A stretch of 64,000 bases of DNA from positions 62,001 through 126,000 of the forward strand of contig VZRG01001684.1 in the NCBI GenBank assembly GCA_013397435.1, written 5' to 3'. Each line of letters starts with the position of its first letter. Positions within the stretch are counted from its first letter, which is position 1. The position numbers and the translations under genes are program-made. This stretch comes from Erythrocercus mccallii (taxonomy: Eukaryota > Chordata > Aves > Passeriformes > Dicruridae). A model generated the notes under the pieces. That model made no database searches. It was not told the origin of the DNA and worked only from the letters and a program-made list of their open reading frames with translations. Of the stretch, positions 23,472-36,742 are shown one piece after another.

Positions 23472-25358
23472 GACCAAAATGAATGCTTCCCCATCACATG
23501 GCATGAATGGACACCCAAATTTTTGGTCATGGGAGAGGCACTTCTCCACAGTAAGATCTCTACATATCCCATCGTGTCACCCCGTTGCCCAGCACCAAAG
23601 CAAACTCGTCTGAGCAGACACATGCCCATGACAGGACTAGAGGAGCACATGTTTTAGGCACACAAGTCACACACGTTTGACTGAGTCTTGGAGCAGCTTC
23701 CAGGCCTCACCAAAACGGACATTAGGAAGACAAATCTCTGAAGGACTGAAAATAATAGTGGGTGAGGGGGATTACATGGGCTTCATGGAGAATGGGAGCA
23801 TAGGAGTTCTTATTGGACTGCATCAAATGGGATTTTGTCACAGCTATGTCACATAAAATCAAACTGTACCCAATGCCAATTCCTCAAAAGATATTCATGG
23901 GAGGTGTCCTGTGAGAAGGGATGGTCAACCTCATCTGAGGTTTGATTGCTGGCACGTATTAGGGAGTGGATTGTGATGTTAAAGTCAGAACAATAAGATG
24001 ATATCACTACAGGCAAGTTGCAAAAATCTCAGGCAGGGTACCTCAAATCATGTGGTGTTTCACCAGCTCTCTCAACATCCTTTTGATGTTCATTCCCACT
24101 GTTCAGATTTCATTCCAAATTCATAATAAAGTAGAGCTGTAAATAAAATTTGCCAGAACTTTGCAAGGCTATGTCATCAGCACACAGGTTATGGATAGCA
24201 GGGACGTAATGGCAGAACTGGGCACTATGATCCTTTCTTCTTGTCACTACAACAGAACTTCCTTTGTGCAGTGCCGAGCAGTGATTTTCCAGCAGTCTCA
24301 CTATCAGCACTCAAGTAACCTCAGAAGGAGATGCAGAAAGTATTTTCTTCAGCACAGAAATTGAGAGCTAGTGGAAGAGATGTGAGTGTGAATTTCATCA
24401 ATTTTTCAAGAAAAAGAGTAGAAATGCACCACTCAGGAAAGTGCTGTCTTCATTACAAGGTCAAAAGTAAGAGAGTTCCCCCAGTTCAGACAGGAGTATA
24501 GAGCTGGCTGCAATTTTTAGTAATTGCATTACTTGGTTTCCCAAGGCTGTCCTACACCTGGAGTGCCTCAGTGCCCAGATGCTGCCGTGGTGTGATGAGA
24601 AGCTCTGAGGGCAGCCTCCAAGCTCACCTCTGGCATTAGTGGCTCGTGTTGGCTATGGCTTATCCTCCTACTCCCTGTGACGCCATGAAGAAAGAAATGC
24701 CATCTTTCCTTTTTAAATACTTGGCCTTTTAACAACGAGGAAGTCCAGCTGAAGTTAAAAGATAATACATCACATATTCCATTCTGTGTGAGTGAGGGCC
24801 TATAACACAGTCAATGAAGTTGTCTGCCTTCAGTCCCAATGATACTTGGATTTATTAGCAAAGAGATCTAGCGAACTAATAAACCAGTCCCAACTGCAAC
24901 AAAAGAGGCAGATCCAGCAACATATGCAGCTTTTCTCACCTCTGGGCTGTATAACCCACATCTTCCAGAGACCAGATGGTAGGATCAGCTCTGTGGGGCT
25001 GCAATGATACACACATGAAAAACAAGTAGTGCTTTGATTATGAGGAAAAGATGCCCTAACACATAACAAAACAAACAGGAGGTTTGCTTTCCTAAACACC
25101 AAATCCGCCTGAATGTATATCTGGGCATTTTGGATCAAGCTGCACTGCCAAACGTACATTATCTTCAGGTATGAATACAGCTACATGTTCTGTAGGTATG
25201 AAAATTAGAACACTTTCCTCAGTTCTATCTTTGGCCATGCTGAAAAGAATCATAAGCTTCTTTCACCACCACTACCCTTACCTTTATTTATTTATTATGC
25301 AAATAACAAATTAATTTCATAATCTTTATGGCCCTATAGAAATGTATTTTCTCTGCAG

Positions 25359-25575
25359 TGTAACAAAGGATATGCCTCTCTAGCAGGCGGTGCTTTACAT
25401 GGGGTAAATCATTTACTGGTGCTGGCAATCATTCACCCAGCTATCAGAGAAAACCAAGTAGCACTGAGAGAAGGTCAGGGATCAGCTCCAGCCCAGACAG
25501 GTATGGCTAGGCTCTCACAGGCTTTGAAATATGACAGTGGGAATCTGCAGGCTCTTTGCCAAGAGTGCATTTGGG
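25359..25575 (+). other. Candidate internal exon, unidentified
   Basis: A strong acceptor (aaatgtattttctctgcag) precedes 217 bases open for 72 codons (starting CNKGYASLAGG; containing LVLAIIHPAIRENQVALREG and ARLSQALKYDSGNLQALCQE), with a donor g|gtaagg at 25576. An alternative in-frame donor (acag|gtatgg) is at 25501. The opposite strand is closed by stops. The helical, leucine/alanine-rich character would suit a repeat-helix protein, but no family is recognised. Confidence 0.22.
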
Positions 25576-27173
25576 GTAAGGGGAGGAGAGGGGGACACAT
25601 AGTGGGTAGCACAATGTCGAGGGTAGCCTTCTGCCCTGCAGAGTCCCCTCAGGGATGAGGTACCTTTTCTTTATCCATTTTACCAGGCTATTTTTTCCTA
25701 GCCTGTTTAACTCTCAGATTAAAAAAAAAAAATCAGAAAAAAAAGTGTCCACAGACTGGGTATCTGTTCTGAATCCAATTCTTTTGTAATTTATGGATGT
25801 TGTCCTTCAGCAGCATCTTATGCTCACTTTCCTTCATGTCCAAATGTCCCAATTCTTAATCTCTCTTCAGGCATCACAGCCACCTAATTAACATCACCTA
25901 AACAGGGTAGTCATTCAACCCATAAAACAGGATAGGCATGGGATGTACTTTGTATAACCCATAACAACCACTCCATTAGTGTTTCCAGATCTAACTTCAA
26001 TTTCCTCATGTGTGCTCAAAGCTGCCATTATGTGAATTTATAAGAAATCAATTTTTCTGACCAGCTCTTGTCAGTAGCTTAATTGAACTCAGTTTACATT
26101 ACAGACTCCTCTGGGGCTGGCATAGACAAAATAAGCTGGCTCTCTGCAATTGATGTGCTGTGGAGCCTACTTCAAAAGCCTTGTGGAATTACTAGGGCAA
26201 CAGTTCAGCCTGCAGAGGTGTGACTAACCCTTTCTCATTCCTGCAAGGGACACCTTGTGTGACTCCATCAGCCTGAGATGACCTAAAATCTTAGAAATAA
26301 AAGGGTAGTAAAGATTCCTCCTTCTGTGCATGGGGTGCCTATGGCTGCCATGCATTCGTAAAGGTGCATGTGTGCTTGCTAACTCAAATTTTCTACACTT
26401 AGGTTGTGCAAAGATCTCTCTATTGTCCTGAAGTTGCAATTCAGGTGAAATTCCACTTCTAGTAAAGGAAATGGCAGAATCCCAGGTGGCAAGGATTTTA
26501 CCCCAAAGCTCTCTAAAGGCCTCAGTCTCACTTAGATCATATCCACAGAATAATGAGGGTCTCCAGACAACTAAGTTCTATGGACTTGTTGCTGCAACTT
26601 TTCCTCCTTTGCCTCATCATCTCATTGCATTCCCAAAATGTAAGAAAAGGAAATATCAAATAAAGAACTGTGTCATCCTTGACCTCCTTATTGATTTTGA
26701 TTTTGTTTATAAGCCCTTTTCCAAGGTGGTAAACTGACCCTCTTTGTGTGTGATGTTACAAAATGCTAGCAATTGCCTGGCTAACAATGGAACTATTCCT
26801 GTAGGAATAGGAGCTTGGTGCAGTGTGTGAACGTTTTTTCCTAAAGTTGTTATTACTTGAACCACCCCTCCAAGGAAACCCAAGGAACAGTGTGTACTTA
26901 CACTTGAGGAGCCAGAGGGTTTCACTGGCTTTTAACTTTGTTTTCTTTGAAGATAAACTTCTGTTTATTCAAGAACGGGAAAGATTTATTAATTCTTCCA
27001 GAGCAGCATGCTTGTGTTTATTGTGACTTTTGTATTCACAAATCAAGTGAAGATGTGTCTTGGAAAACATCACATTTGCGCAATATCAGATGAAAAGCTG
27101 GAAATCGTTTTCCACTTAAACTCCCCTAGAGACCTGAGATCTCCCCGACGCTGACACTGTTTTGTTTAAATCC

Positions 27174-27240
27174 AGCGCCGCGGGGGTCTGGGGGCAGCGG
27201 GCCGGGGCCGGCGGCGCCTCTGCCGCCAGGGGGCAGGAGG
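27174..27240. promoter_or_regulatory. CTCF-like motif in a GC-rich patch
   Basis: The 14-mer CCGCCAGGGGGCAG at 27223-27236 fits the known CTCF core (CCACCAGGGGGCGC-type) at nearly all positions. It sits in a short CpG-rich patch directly before a minisatellite and between two divergent genes, a plausible insulator site. Binding is inferred from the motif only. Confidence 0.5.
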
Positions 27241-27420
27241 CACCTGGGGAAAGCTGGGAGAGGGAATGGGATCCTGGGGCAGCGACACCTGGGGAAAGCT
27301 GGGAGAGGGAATGGGATCCTGGGGCAGCGACACCTGGGGAAAGCTGGGATAGGGAATGGGATCCTGGGGCAGCGACACCTGGGGAAAGCTGGGATAGGGA
27401 ATGGGATCCTGGGGCAGAGC
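27241..27420. repeat. 45-bp minisatellite, four units
   Basis: Four consecutive 45-bp units start at 27241, 27286, 27331 and 27376 (each begins cacctggggaaagctggga). They differ at only one or a few positions, such as g versus t near base 20, and the fourth unit diverges at its end. Because 45 is a multiple of 3, long open frames with 15-residue repeats appear on both strands; these are artefacts of the repeat rather than genes. Confidence 0.95.
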
Positions 27421-27599
27421 AGCCTCCCGCCAAAATCCCCTGCCCACAGAGAGGTTTATTGTGTCCTGAGACCCTCTGCCCAGTACCCCGGAGTCTCCTA
27501 AGCAGCTTGGCCACACTCAGCGGGGCACTTTCAGCCATCCTTATTTCTGCTCCTCTGGCAACAAGACAGGTGGGCAAGAAGGCCAGTGGCATCCTGGTC

Positions 27600-28180
27600 T
27601 GCATCAGGATTAATGTAGCCAGCAGTACCAGGGCAGGGATTGTCCCCTTGTATTCGGCACTGGTGAGGACATGCTTAAATCCTGTGTTGAGTTCTGGGCC
27701 TCTCATTATAAGAACGACACTGTGGTGCTGGAGCGAGTCCAGAGAAGGGCAGTGAGATTGGTGAAGGGTCTGGAGCACAAGTCCTATGAGGAGCAACTGA
27801 GGTAGCTGGGATTGTTTAACCTGGAGAAAAGGAGGGTCAGGGGTGACCTTATTGCTCTTCAAAAGTCTCTGAAAGAAGAGTGTAGCCAGGTGGGGGTCTG
27901 CCCCTTCTCCCAGGTATCAAGTGACAAGACAAGAGGAAAAGCCCTCAGGTTGCATTGGGAGGTTTAGATTGGCTATTAGGAAAAAAATTCTTCATGGAAA
28001 GGGTTGTCAATCATTAGAACACGATGCCCAGGAAAGCGGTAGAGTCACCAGCCCTGGAGGTACTTAAAAGATATGTCACTTGGGGAAATGGTTTATTGGC
28101 AGACTTGGCAGTGCTGGGTTAATGGCTGGACTTAATGTTCACACACATCTTTTCCAACCTAAATGATTCTATGACTCTCT
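27600..28180 (+). mobile_element. CR1 LINE, 5'-truncated 3' portion
   Basis: The segment reads as the CR1 end in sense orientation: ggagcgagtccagagaaggg, cctatgaggagcaactgagg, ctggagaaaaggagg, and the terminal ttttccaacctaaatgattc. The upstream end is fuzzy, and the fragment has no intact reverse transcriptase. Confidence 0.85.
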
Positions 28181-31100
28181 GGCATTTAGGTGCTTATCTC
28201 CCCTGAAACTGCAGGCCAAGGACCTACAGCAGAGCTCCTCTCACTCCTCTCACTCAGATCTTTTTGACTGAGGATGAAGTGAAATATCTGATTGTCCCAC
28301 CACTGATGAAGGAGGATGACCGAGGGCAGCTCCCACCCAGACACCTGCACCACAGGTGTGTGCAAGGCAGAGCCTAACACCTTTATGCCTTCCAGTGAGA
28401 GTGTGGCACTGCCTTCCATCCCATGGATTTGAGTTCATTTAGGGAGATGGAAGCCTGCTGTCCATTCAGCACTGAGATTTTACACATATATATGTGTGTG
28501 TGTGTACTTAACCCCATATTTCTGAGAGTTTTCATTTCAAAATCTCATGGAAAAACTGGTGTGATAGATACACACTTTTTCTTTCCACGAACATTTACAT
28601 TTGCTTGCATCAATCTGTATTTCTTGTCTCCATTCCTCCTTCTCTGTAAAAGCCACATGCATCTCAGAGCTGCCCACACAGCAGTGTAGAATCACCATTT
28701 TTGTTCTTTCCAGCCTCAGCACAGTTAGCTCTTGTGAAACAGCATCTTGGTTCCCAGGAGTGACATCAGGAGCTTTTGGGATAAACTTAATCACCACCTG
28801 CATATCCAGAAGAAGACAGAGTACGTTTGATTGCACAGCTCTGAATTAAAGTCTCCATGTAGCTTTTATAAATGACTCATCCAATAGCTCAGTTCACTGA
28901 GGCCTTACTTCTGAGAGACAGTCTGGTCTTTAAGCACATACTCAAATGAGGGATCACAACTCTAAATTAGCAGCACATGCAGATATGACGCTGGATTAAC
29001 ACAGCATGCATGAACGTCAATACTTTGAGTCATTTATTTTCAGGGGCAAATCAGGTGTGCTGCTTCTGACGCAATTTCTTCCAAGCCTGGTTCCACCAGG
29101 AGCTGCTTCTGTATTTCTCCCTGGCAATGACTCACTTTGTTCTATTATTAAGAAAAGCAATCATTTAAATAGTTATAATTCTGAGTTTTCTCTCCCATTG
29201 TGCTGGACAGAGAGTAGAAATTTCCATCTCTTTGTCCTGCTGCAGACAACTCACCTTCTTCACACCAGTTTGATCACATTTGTGGGGTTTAGCTTCTCCT
29301 TGCAGAAACCATGCTGTACCTCTAATTTTAAAAGCATGTCTTTCTTGAGCTCCTTGCTGTGGCAGACAGAGTTGAGTGCAGGAAGATGAAACAGGATTGT
29401 GCAGAACATGGTGTTGTAAATGCCTAAAAATATGTGAGAAGAAAAAAAGTAATTTTGAAGCTACACAGAGTTAACACATACATGACCAAGAGTAAGTATT
29501 GAGAGCAGTAAGGGCTGGGAGATGGAAGAGAGAGAACAGAGAAATACTGCTTGGAGAGAGAAGTTTCTGTTTTGGGGAGGGTTTCTGGGAAGTGTTTTAG
29601 CCCATGAAGTATGACAGTATCTGTTTCCTTCAAGTGTTGGTGAGCTTATTTTGTATATACTTTTGTGCTTTGTAGTAGCAAACATTGAAGTACAAGCGTT
29701 GGACCCATGTACAGACAAGTGGAGATGAGGGATTTAGTTTAAATGCTGTCATTGATAAAAAGTAAGCACTGCAGATACATGCTTACACAGAAAGAGAGGA
29801 CTGGTAGGGAGGGGGAAAATACCCTCATCTTTTTGCTCCTCTCTCTCTCTCGTTTACACATCATCCAGTAGGTAGCAATTACATTGAAATATAGTCTGTG
29901 GTATAATGCGATCAGTTGGAAAAGTGAGACCACAAGAGACTTTAATTGATCACTCAATAACAGATGGGGTAATAAAACCTGGGACAATAAGGAATATTTG
30001 CGGAACAAATGAAAGATCAATTCCCCTTCTGTTGTAGAAGCAAGAAAACAAGCAAGTGTTAAAGAACAATCTAAAAGGCAAAATGATGAGGAAAAGAACA
30101 TATGGCAAAGATGGAAACTGCTAAATACACACAGAGGAAAATGTATGTTTTTAAACTCTTGTTACAGCATGCTTGTTTCTAGTCTTTGCATGCTTTTTTG
30201 CTACCATTTGTGAAGAAATGATTCCTTGGATCTCAGTAGTACAAAGCATGAAGAAACTAGGTACAAAATGTAGGTTCAGTAAAAGTTTAAAGCACAATAG
30301 GCAGAGGAAAAAGAAAAGGAGTCTTTATCACAGGCAGTCTGAACAAAAGTGCTAAGCCTTTTTCCCCCACACACATATTATTGTAAGGGGGATTATGCCA
30401 TGTTTAGAGAGTGAATGCAATTAGAAATGGGACAGGAATCAGCTCCGTGTAGCCACAGACACTATGCTTTTTTGTGCAGTACCTAAACAGCAACACCTAG
30501 TGTATCCCATACTCCATTCTCCTGGGAATAGAAGTACATTAAACATGGCAAGCATTGATAAACTACTCAAATACTGGAATCTCTTTCAACAATTAAGAGT
30601 CTGTTTGTACAGTCTGATGAAGGCCAGGAGGAGGCTAGCATGTGAAATGAAGGACCTGTGCAGAAATTCAGCCTAAGAGGGCAGCTCCGAGGGCAGCTCC
30701 AAGGACAGCCAGAGTTTGCTTGCTCTCTGTGGGACATGCAGGGCCGCACATGGTTGGCACTTCAGGAGCCCCAAATGATCCTCAGTTTCTGGGTGAGACA
30801 GATGTGAGGAGGAGAGGTACCCAGATCAGTGCTTGCTGCCATTCTCAGCTTGGCACACTCAAAGCACCCTGGATGTGTGTAGTCATCCACATCCAGCAAT
30901 TACCACTCCAGGGACCCTCTGCGCAAAGTTCATTCCAGCACTGAGCAGCCTGACTCCCACTGTGAGCAGCAAGGCTGCCTTTAAACATATGCTGGAACTG
31001 CAGATTTCAGGGAGATCACTAGGCCTTCTTGTTCCCTCATTCTGTGCCCAGCTCTTTGCTAGGAAGGTCCCACAGAGTTCACTAGGACTGTCCTATATTT

Positions 31101-31665
31101 AAAAGAAAGATCTGCCAGCTAGCTGCCAGTTGCAGGGATGACAAGGCTGTGGCTCATACATGGGCACTGCCCACCCATGCAGTGGGATATGCAGCAGAGA
31201 TGTATAAACCCTCTCTGGGCCCATACCTGGATCTAGCCTTATGCAACTCTTTGCAAGATCAAAAGTACACCTGAACAGACTTGAAGTCAAAATCCTGGAT
31301 TTAGAAGTAACACCTTTTATTTTTATGTTTGTTCTAAGCAAGTATTTGTTTTTCTTTATGCTGCATTTCCTTTTTCTCATGTTAGTATAGAAAAGAAGAA
31401 AATGAAATGAGATATCCCTATCTGTCCCTACAGCTCCATTTGAATACATCACAGTGAATATTAGACTACAGCACAGTGAATATTATCATTCATGGCAATA
31501 TGAGACCGACAACATGGAGAGAACAGCAAGACTGATGCTTATCACCTGGGCTACACTGCAGAAGAATGTGAGCTGTATTCTCAGCTGAGCTTTTGCTGGG
31601 TTATGACTCATGCAGAGACCTCTTTTTCTGCTGCTCTCCCACATACTGAGACAAGAGAGCTACAG

Positions 31666-31710
31666 TAAATAAATAAATAAATAAATAAATTAAATAAATA
31701 AATAAATAAA
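31666..31710. repeat. (AAAT)n microsatellite
   Basis: About eleven AAAT units with one interruption. Confidence 0.9.
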
Positions 31711-32799
31711 CCAGCTATTATTATAAACCAGAATTCAATAAAGAAATGTAATATACTGGTGCACATCCTACATGCAGGCACACCAGGATCCTGAATCCAA
31801 CATCGCACTTGTGCAATGGCCTGTGCCTTTCCCCCTCCCACTCTGAAGCTTCAGTTGAAGCTCTCTTACTTCAGGCCTTCTTCTCATTTGCAGTCATTTA
31901 CCTATAAGAGTAGGGTAGCAAAGGAGAGAGATTTTTGAGGACTCTACAGCCAAGGAAGAGTAGGTGGAGAGGCTGGAAGGAAGAGATGGAAAAGCCAGAG
32001 GAGGTAAGCAGTAGGGTAATGCAGAAGCAAGTCTGGGCAGTGAGTGAGAGTTTGCTGACAGTGGCTTTGTCACCTTGTTAAAGATCTTTCCAAGATATAT
32101 GTAGGGCTTGTGATTGTCAGGGTTTCAGTTTTCTCTTTTTTAAGGCTGGGTATGTTCACGTGCCAGATGGAAGTTACAAGAGTGAACCAGCATTTATCCA
32201 AGTTTGGTGGAGAGCCCTCTTCTTCATACCCACCATAGCAAAGCTGAGCCTGAGATATTTCAGAAGCTGAACTTGGGGTACCAGCAATCTTTTACCATCC
32301 AGTGGTCTTTAACTAAGTGAATTAACACAGGAGGCATCTGCATATCTGGATGGGAGGGGCTATGTGCTCTATGAACCTGCTTTGTCTATGCTTCATTTCA
32401 TCTTTTTAGTGAAGGAGCTTAGTGAAGGAGCAAAATCTTGACATAATTGTAAACTCTTGACTACCTGGAAGTAGGGACTGTATTTATAAGGTTCACCAAA
32501 ATAAAGGACATCAGCACCTGTTTCAGATAGCTGTGCTCAACCAGACTTGAAACAGTAATAATAATACAAGAACTCAAGTGCTGAAGTATGACACATTAGG
32601 ATAAAATCAGGATGCACAGCCAAGTTAGTGACTTAATCTTCTATGAAGCTGCTTTTATTTGGAACCCTTTAAAAGGTGCAATAAAATCATCATTTTGGCT
32701 GAACTGGTATAAACACCTTAAAACACGGCAACAGCTGTGTTAGGCTTTGGGGCTAATATTTTTGAAATTCTTACTGATTTCCTCCCATCCAGTAATTTT

Positions 32800-32860
32800 G
32801 TGGGGTTTTTTTGTTGTTGTTGCTTTTTTGTTTTTTTTTTTTGTTTTTTTCGGGGAGGAA
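32800..32860. repeat. T-rich simple sequence ending in CGGGG
   Basis: Long T runs with GTT units end in cggggagg, echoing the stretch at 19888-19975. Confidence 0.7.
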
Positions 32861-34133
32861 GAATTTTTTGGTGTGTTAATACTGCAACGGTGAAGTTCTT
32901 CCCTCAGGCTGGTTTTATTTTGTGGACATATGAAACATTTGGGATCAGATTACATACTGGCAAGTAGGACAATGGCATTGCTGTAATGAGCTGGAGGCTA
33001 ATTTATAGGCTTTGCAGATGTGAATGCATTACCATACAAATCATGAGCAGCTCCTGCCTATAAATAAAATAACTTACCTTGCCAAGGATGGCTGTCCCAA
33101 AAATACGAGTATTATAAATTATAAGCAGGTGTCAGATTTCCATTTCCTTTGTATTCTTGTTTGTGTTTCTCTAAGGAAGCATTTAAAGACAAAATGTGCA
33201 ATACAGTGTATGGTACAGGCAGTTACAATCTTTGCTGCCCAGTGCTATTATCACCTTTTGCCAACTGCCACTCCTTCATTTGTTAGAAAAACAGCTAGTC
33301 AGACTTGTCAGCAGCTTTGAATAATATGTTCCTACATGGTGGTCCTCTGAAAAGGAAGGATAACTGTGGTGAATGCACTGAGCAGCAGTGAATGCATTGA
33401 ACTGTGCCTCAGAAATTTTCTGTCCTCAGCTCTGCCTCAGACATAGCTCTTCCTCAGACCTGATGTGTGGCCTTTGGCAAATCTTTTAAGCAGTCCATTT
33501 CATAATTTCTTTAGCTAACAAGTAAGCAACATTAAAGTTTGTTTTACCTGTGTTTCCCATTCAAATATTCTTTTAGGGTAAAGCCTGTCTTTGCTGTCCA
33601 TCTGTGTTGTTTGTGTTGGCACAGACTGGCATACCCGGCAGCAGAAATAACTTCTGAAGTTATAGCTTCAGAAGATATTTAGGAATTATCTCAAAGGATC
33701 AGCTAATTACCACCAATGGGTGCAATAATCTAAGGCTTTTTGGTTTTTTTTCTGAAACTTGAAGAGAACTTAATGAAGCTGCACCTAACCATGTGACTTG
33801 CTTAATCAAGTCATGAACTCATCCAGAACTGATGTCTCTTTGATTTTACCAGCTTCCTGCCACTCCCTCCTTCCCCAAAACACCTTTTAATGACAGAAGA
33901 GCAGAAACAGCAAAACTGAAGAATTCCTACTAGTTTCACTGAAAAATACTGCCTTGTGGAGGAGAGAACCCCCAAGTATTGTCTTCCTCCCCTAAATGAG
34001 AAGTTCTACAGTGAACTTAGAGAGAACCTCAGAACTGTTAATTTTGTTCCTAGTAGAGATACTCGTTTCTTCTTAAAATCTTATTTTTGAGGTTGATTCC
34101 AGTAAAAGAAAAATCCTTCTAAAAGTGGAATAG

Positions 34134-34375
34134 GCCTTTGCTTATTTTATGGACATATTACACCAAGCTAAGCCTTTGCCATCTGCTCTGACACCAATGG
34201 TAAATGGAAAAATCCCACACCAAGCAAACAAAAAGAACAATTCACAAGAACATCAAGGAGATAAAGGTGATTTAACTGCCTGTACATTCTCCACCAACAA
34301 TGCAGCTTGCACTGAAGATGTTCTTTCTCATGATTCCAATGCAAATCACAAGGAAAAGAGTTCACACACAACACG
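34134..34375 (+). other. Candidate exon, unidentified
   Basis: This segment is open for 80 codons plus two bases and ends at a consensus donor (cacg|gtaagt). The acceptor side is weak. The peptide is polar and rich in Asn, Ser and His (for example NNSQEHQGDKGDLTAC). No family is recognised. Confidence 0.17.
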
Positions 34376-36699
34376 GTAAGTTTTCTGCTGAGCTAGAATT
34401 TTCTTGAACCTGATCTGACTCCACTAGAGTGTTCAAATGTATTTATATGAAATTATGTGAGTTTTATATAAAGAGTGTCCTTGATAACTTTTTATATTGT
34501 TGGCATCTCAGGCAGTAAGGTACATTGGGGTGCTCCCACAGCCTTGCAAATACTACAGTGGCTAACTGCAATTTACAGGAAGCAAGGAAGCAAGGAAGAA
34601 GCAAGCAAGGAAGGAAAAGAATACAGGAATTGCTGCTGCCCTCCTCGAGTCAAGCGAGTCAGGTGTATGTACATACACTGAAGCATCCAATAACTGCATG
34701 GAATAGGTGAGGTATGTTAACTTGTGTATTGGGAAGGGTTATGGTAGCTGCAGGATTTGCTTCCAGTTCTGAAGGGAAAGCCTTTCCCTATAGTGCTGAT
34801 AGGAAGATGTGTCTTCATTCCATGGCCAATAACAGTAAATTAGCTTAAGATATCTTGCACAAGGTTGAATGGAAACAAATGAAACTTCAGTGTTTAATTA
34901 AAAAAAAAATTATATTTCATATATTTTGTACTGATCATGGCCAAAGCAACATGACTAAATCCTCTTATTCTGATATCTACATCACTATTCATTAATGGGT
35001 CAATGATGCTCTGTTCTTCTGCATCATAAAGATCAGTTTACCCTTGACCTGGGAAACAACTGGATTAATTTGTTCCCAAATGAAGAAATTATTCAAAGTA
35101 GACCCTTGGTATTTAAGAAGATAATGTTTTCAACTTCCACAAAGATTGGAAAAGGCACAGTAAATGAAATGAACAATTTTCTCATTACTAATTACATGTA
35201 ACTACATAAAATTAATATTGTATCTGTAATACATATGTAATTTATAAAGTTGGCTGGCATTATAGGTGGCACTACTTCAAGGTTACCTGGCAACTGCCAC
35301 AGTACAGTCTCATTTTCACTCACTTTATCAAATACTAACTGGGGCTGAAATCTTCCATCTGGATGGAAGCAGAGGTGATTGCTTTGCATTTCAATCAGAT
35401 TAGTTTCACCATTTCTAGACAAAGAGAGCAGATAATGTTTGGCCAATTTTATACAATACAATCTGATAACCTTTATTTGAGAAAATGTCCCTGTTTGTTG
35501 TCACGAAGAATTAAAATATAAGATTGGCTTATGTATCTGAGTTATGTTTTTTGCTGCATGTCAAAGACTTGGCCAAATGTGTACACATTTCAGCAGATCC
35601 ACTTACACACATTCAGTAAGATGACTAGTTTTTATTCATTCTTACAGATCAAATGTGAGAGAGCACATTACAAAAGTAAAGGGCAATGGTAGAAAAGCTG
35701 CTCTCTTTTCATATCACAGAGACCCAAAATCACACAGTTCTGCTGGTTGCAATTGTTTCAATAAAACATGAGGGAAAAGAGTTGCGCAGGACCAATCATG
35801 TACTAATGAAATCAGTGAGACTTACAGTAGTATAGAAAGCAAGAGTACTGGAGGGCATATTTAAGATCAAACCATCAAAATCCATTTGTGCTGTATCCCT
35901 AAAAATAGTCTTTGTTTTTTAAAGGACCATAATATTAATAATCCCCCAAAAAATTTCAATCTTTTTTTTCTTTTTGCTTGCCCCATAGTACACTGAAGAT
36001 AACAAGCAGTCCAGTTTGACCACTAAAAATCAGATGAACCTGTAGCCTTGGTTATTAGATCTGGTTTCCCCCAAGGTTTTTCATTTATAGACTGAGTATA
36101 TTTGATCTGGAAGCTACTGAAATTTAAACACAGAACTCTAGAATGCCATTCCTTGAAATATCTTTTCAAAATACATGTTGGGAAACACAATATTTTTGCT
36201 TGATTTTCATCTAATGCAAGAGAAGTTTTCAAAAATTATACATTTGGATTGTGGTGCTCTTCCTCAGGTCCACAAGCCTGGGTGCTTGTGACAGTTGCTG
36301 TAATAAGAGCTTTTGTGTGATTCAATATCACTTAGCATTGGATTTTCAGATCATGACTTAGAGGCAATTACTGTCTACTCCAAGCAAGGTGGAAGCTGAA
36401 TGCTCTACTCCCTCTGATTATATCTCCAGAAAGTATATGTCAATAACAATCTGAGCATTGATTTCATGTTGATTAATACTAGTAGTGAAATATAAAAGGA
36501 CATCATTCAACATACAAGTTTATCAGTCAGTTTATAGCAAACTGGTCTCTTGAAGAACATTCCAAGAAAGCTTCTAAACATGTGACTATACCACAGGTCT
36601 ACTTACACGTCAACTTTACTGCTAATATTCAATTTAAGTCAAATTCAGAAAATTAGTCCTGTGCCCAGTCAGATGACAGAGGGAGATGTATAAGTAATT

Positions 36700-36742
36700 G
36701 ATAGTCTTTTCCAACCTAATTGATTCCATGATTCTGTGATAC
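36700..36742 (+). mobile_element. CR1 LINE 3' terminus fragment
   Basis: The sequence agtcttttccaacctaattg followed by attccatgattctgtgat is the CR1 3' end in sense orientation. Confidence 0.7.

Noticed and set aside
22368..23650. Long open frames of 300-390 codons across the N run
   Set aside because: Most of their length is N; only the PERP exon 1 part on the minus strand is real.
23640..23672. Possible p53/p63 response element upstream of PERP (CATG and CAAG cores)
   Set aside because: Each half-site has a mismatch to RRRCWWGYYY and the spacing is poor; the true promoter is in the gap.
24161..24364. Overlapping open frames on both strands near 24.2 kb
   Set aside because: Both strands are equally open and neither has a good pair of splice sites, so direction and coding status cannot be supported.
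27116..27862. 248-codon minus and 197-codon plus frames with 15-residue repeats
   Set aside because: Produced by the 45-bp tandem repeat and the adjacent CR1; no splice or start evidence and both strands are open at once.
33176..33320. Plus-strand 48-codon segment after a good acceptor, ending in TGA
   Set aside because: Only one splice site is present, there is no link to other exons, and the length is well within chance.
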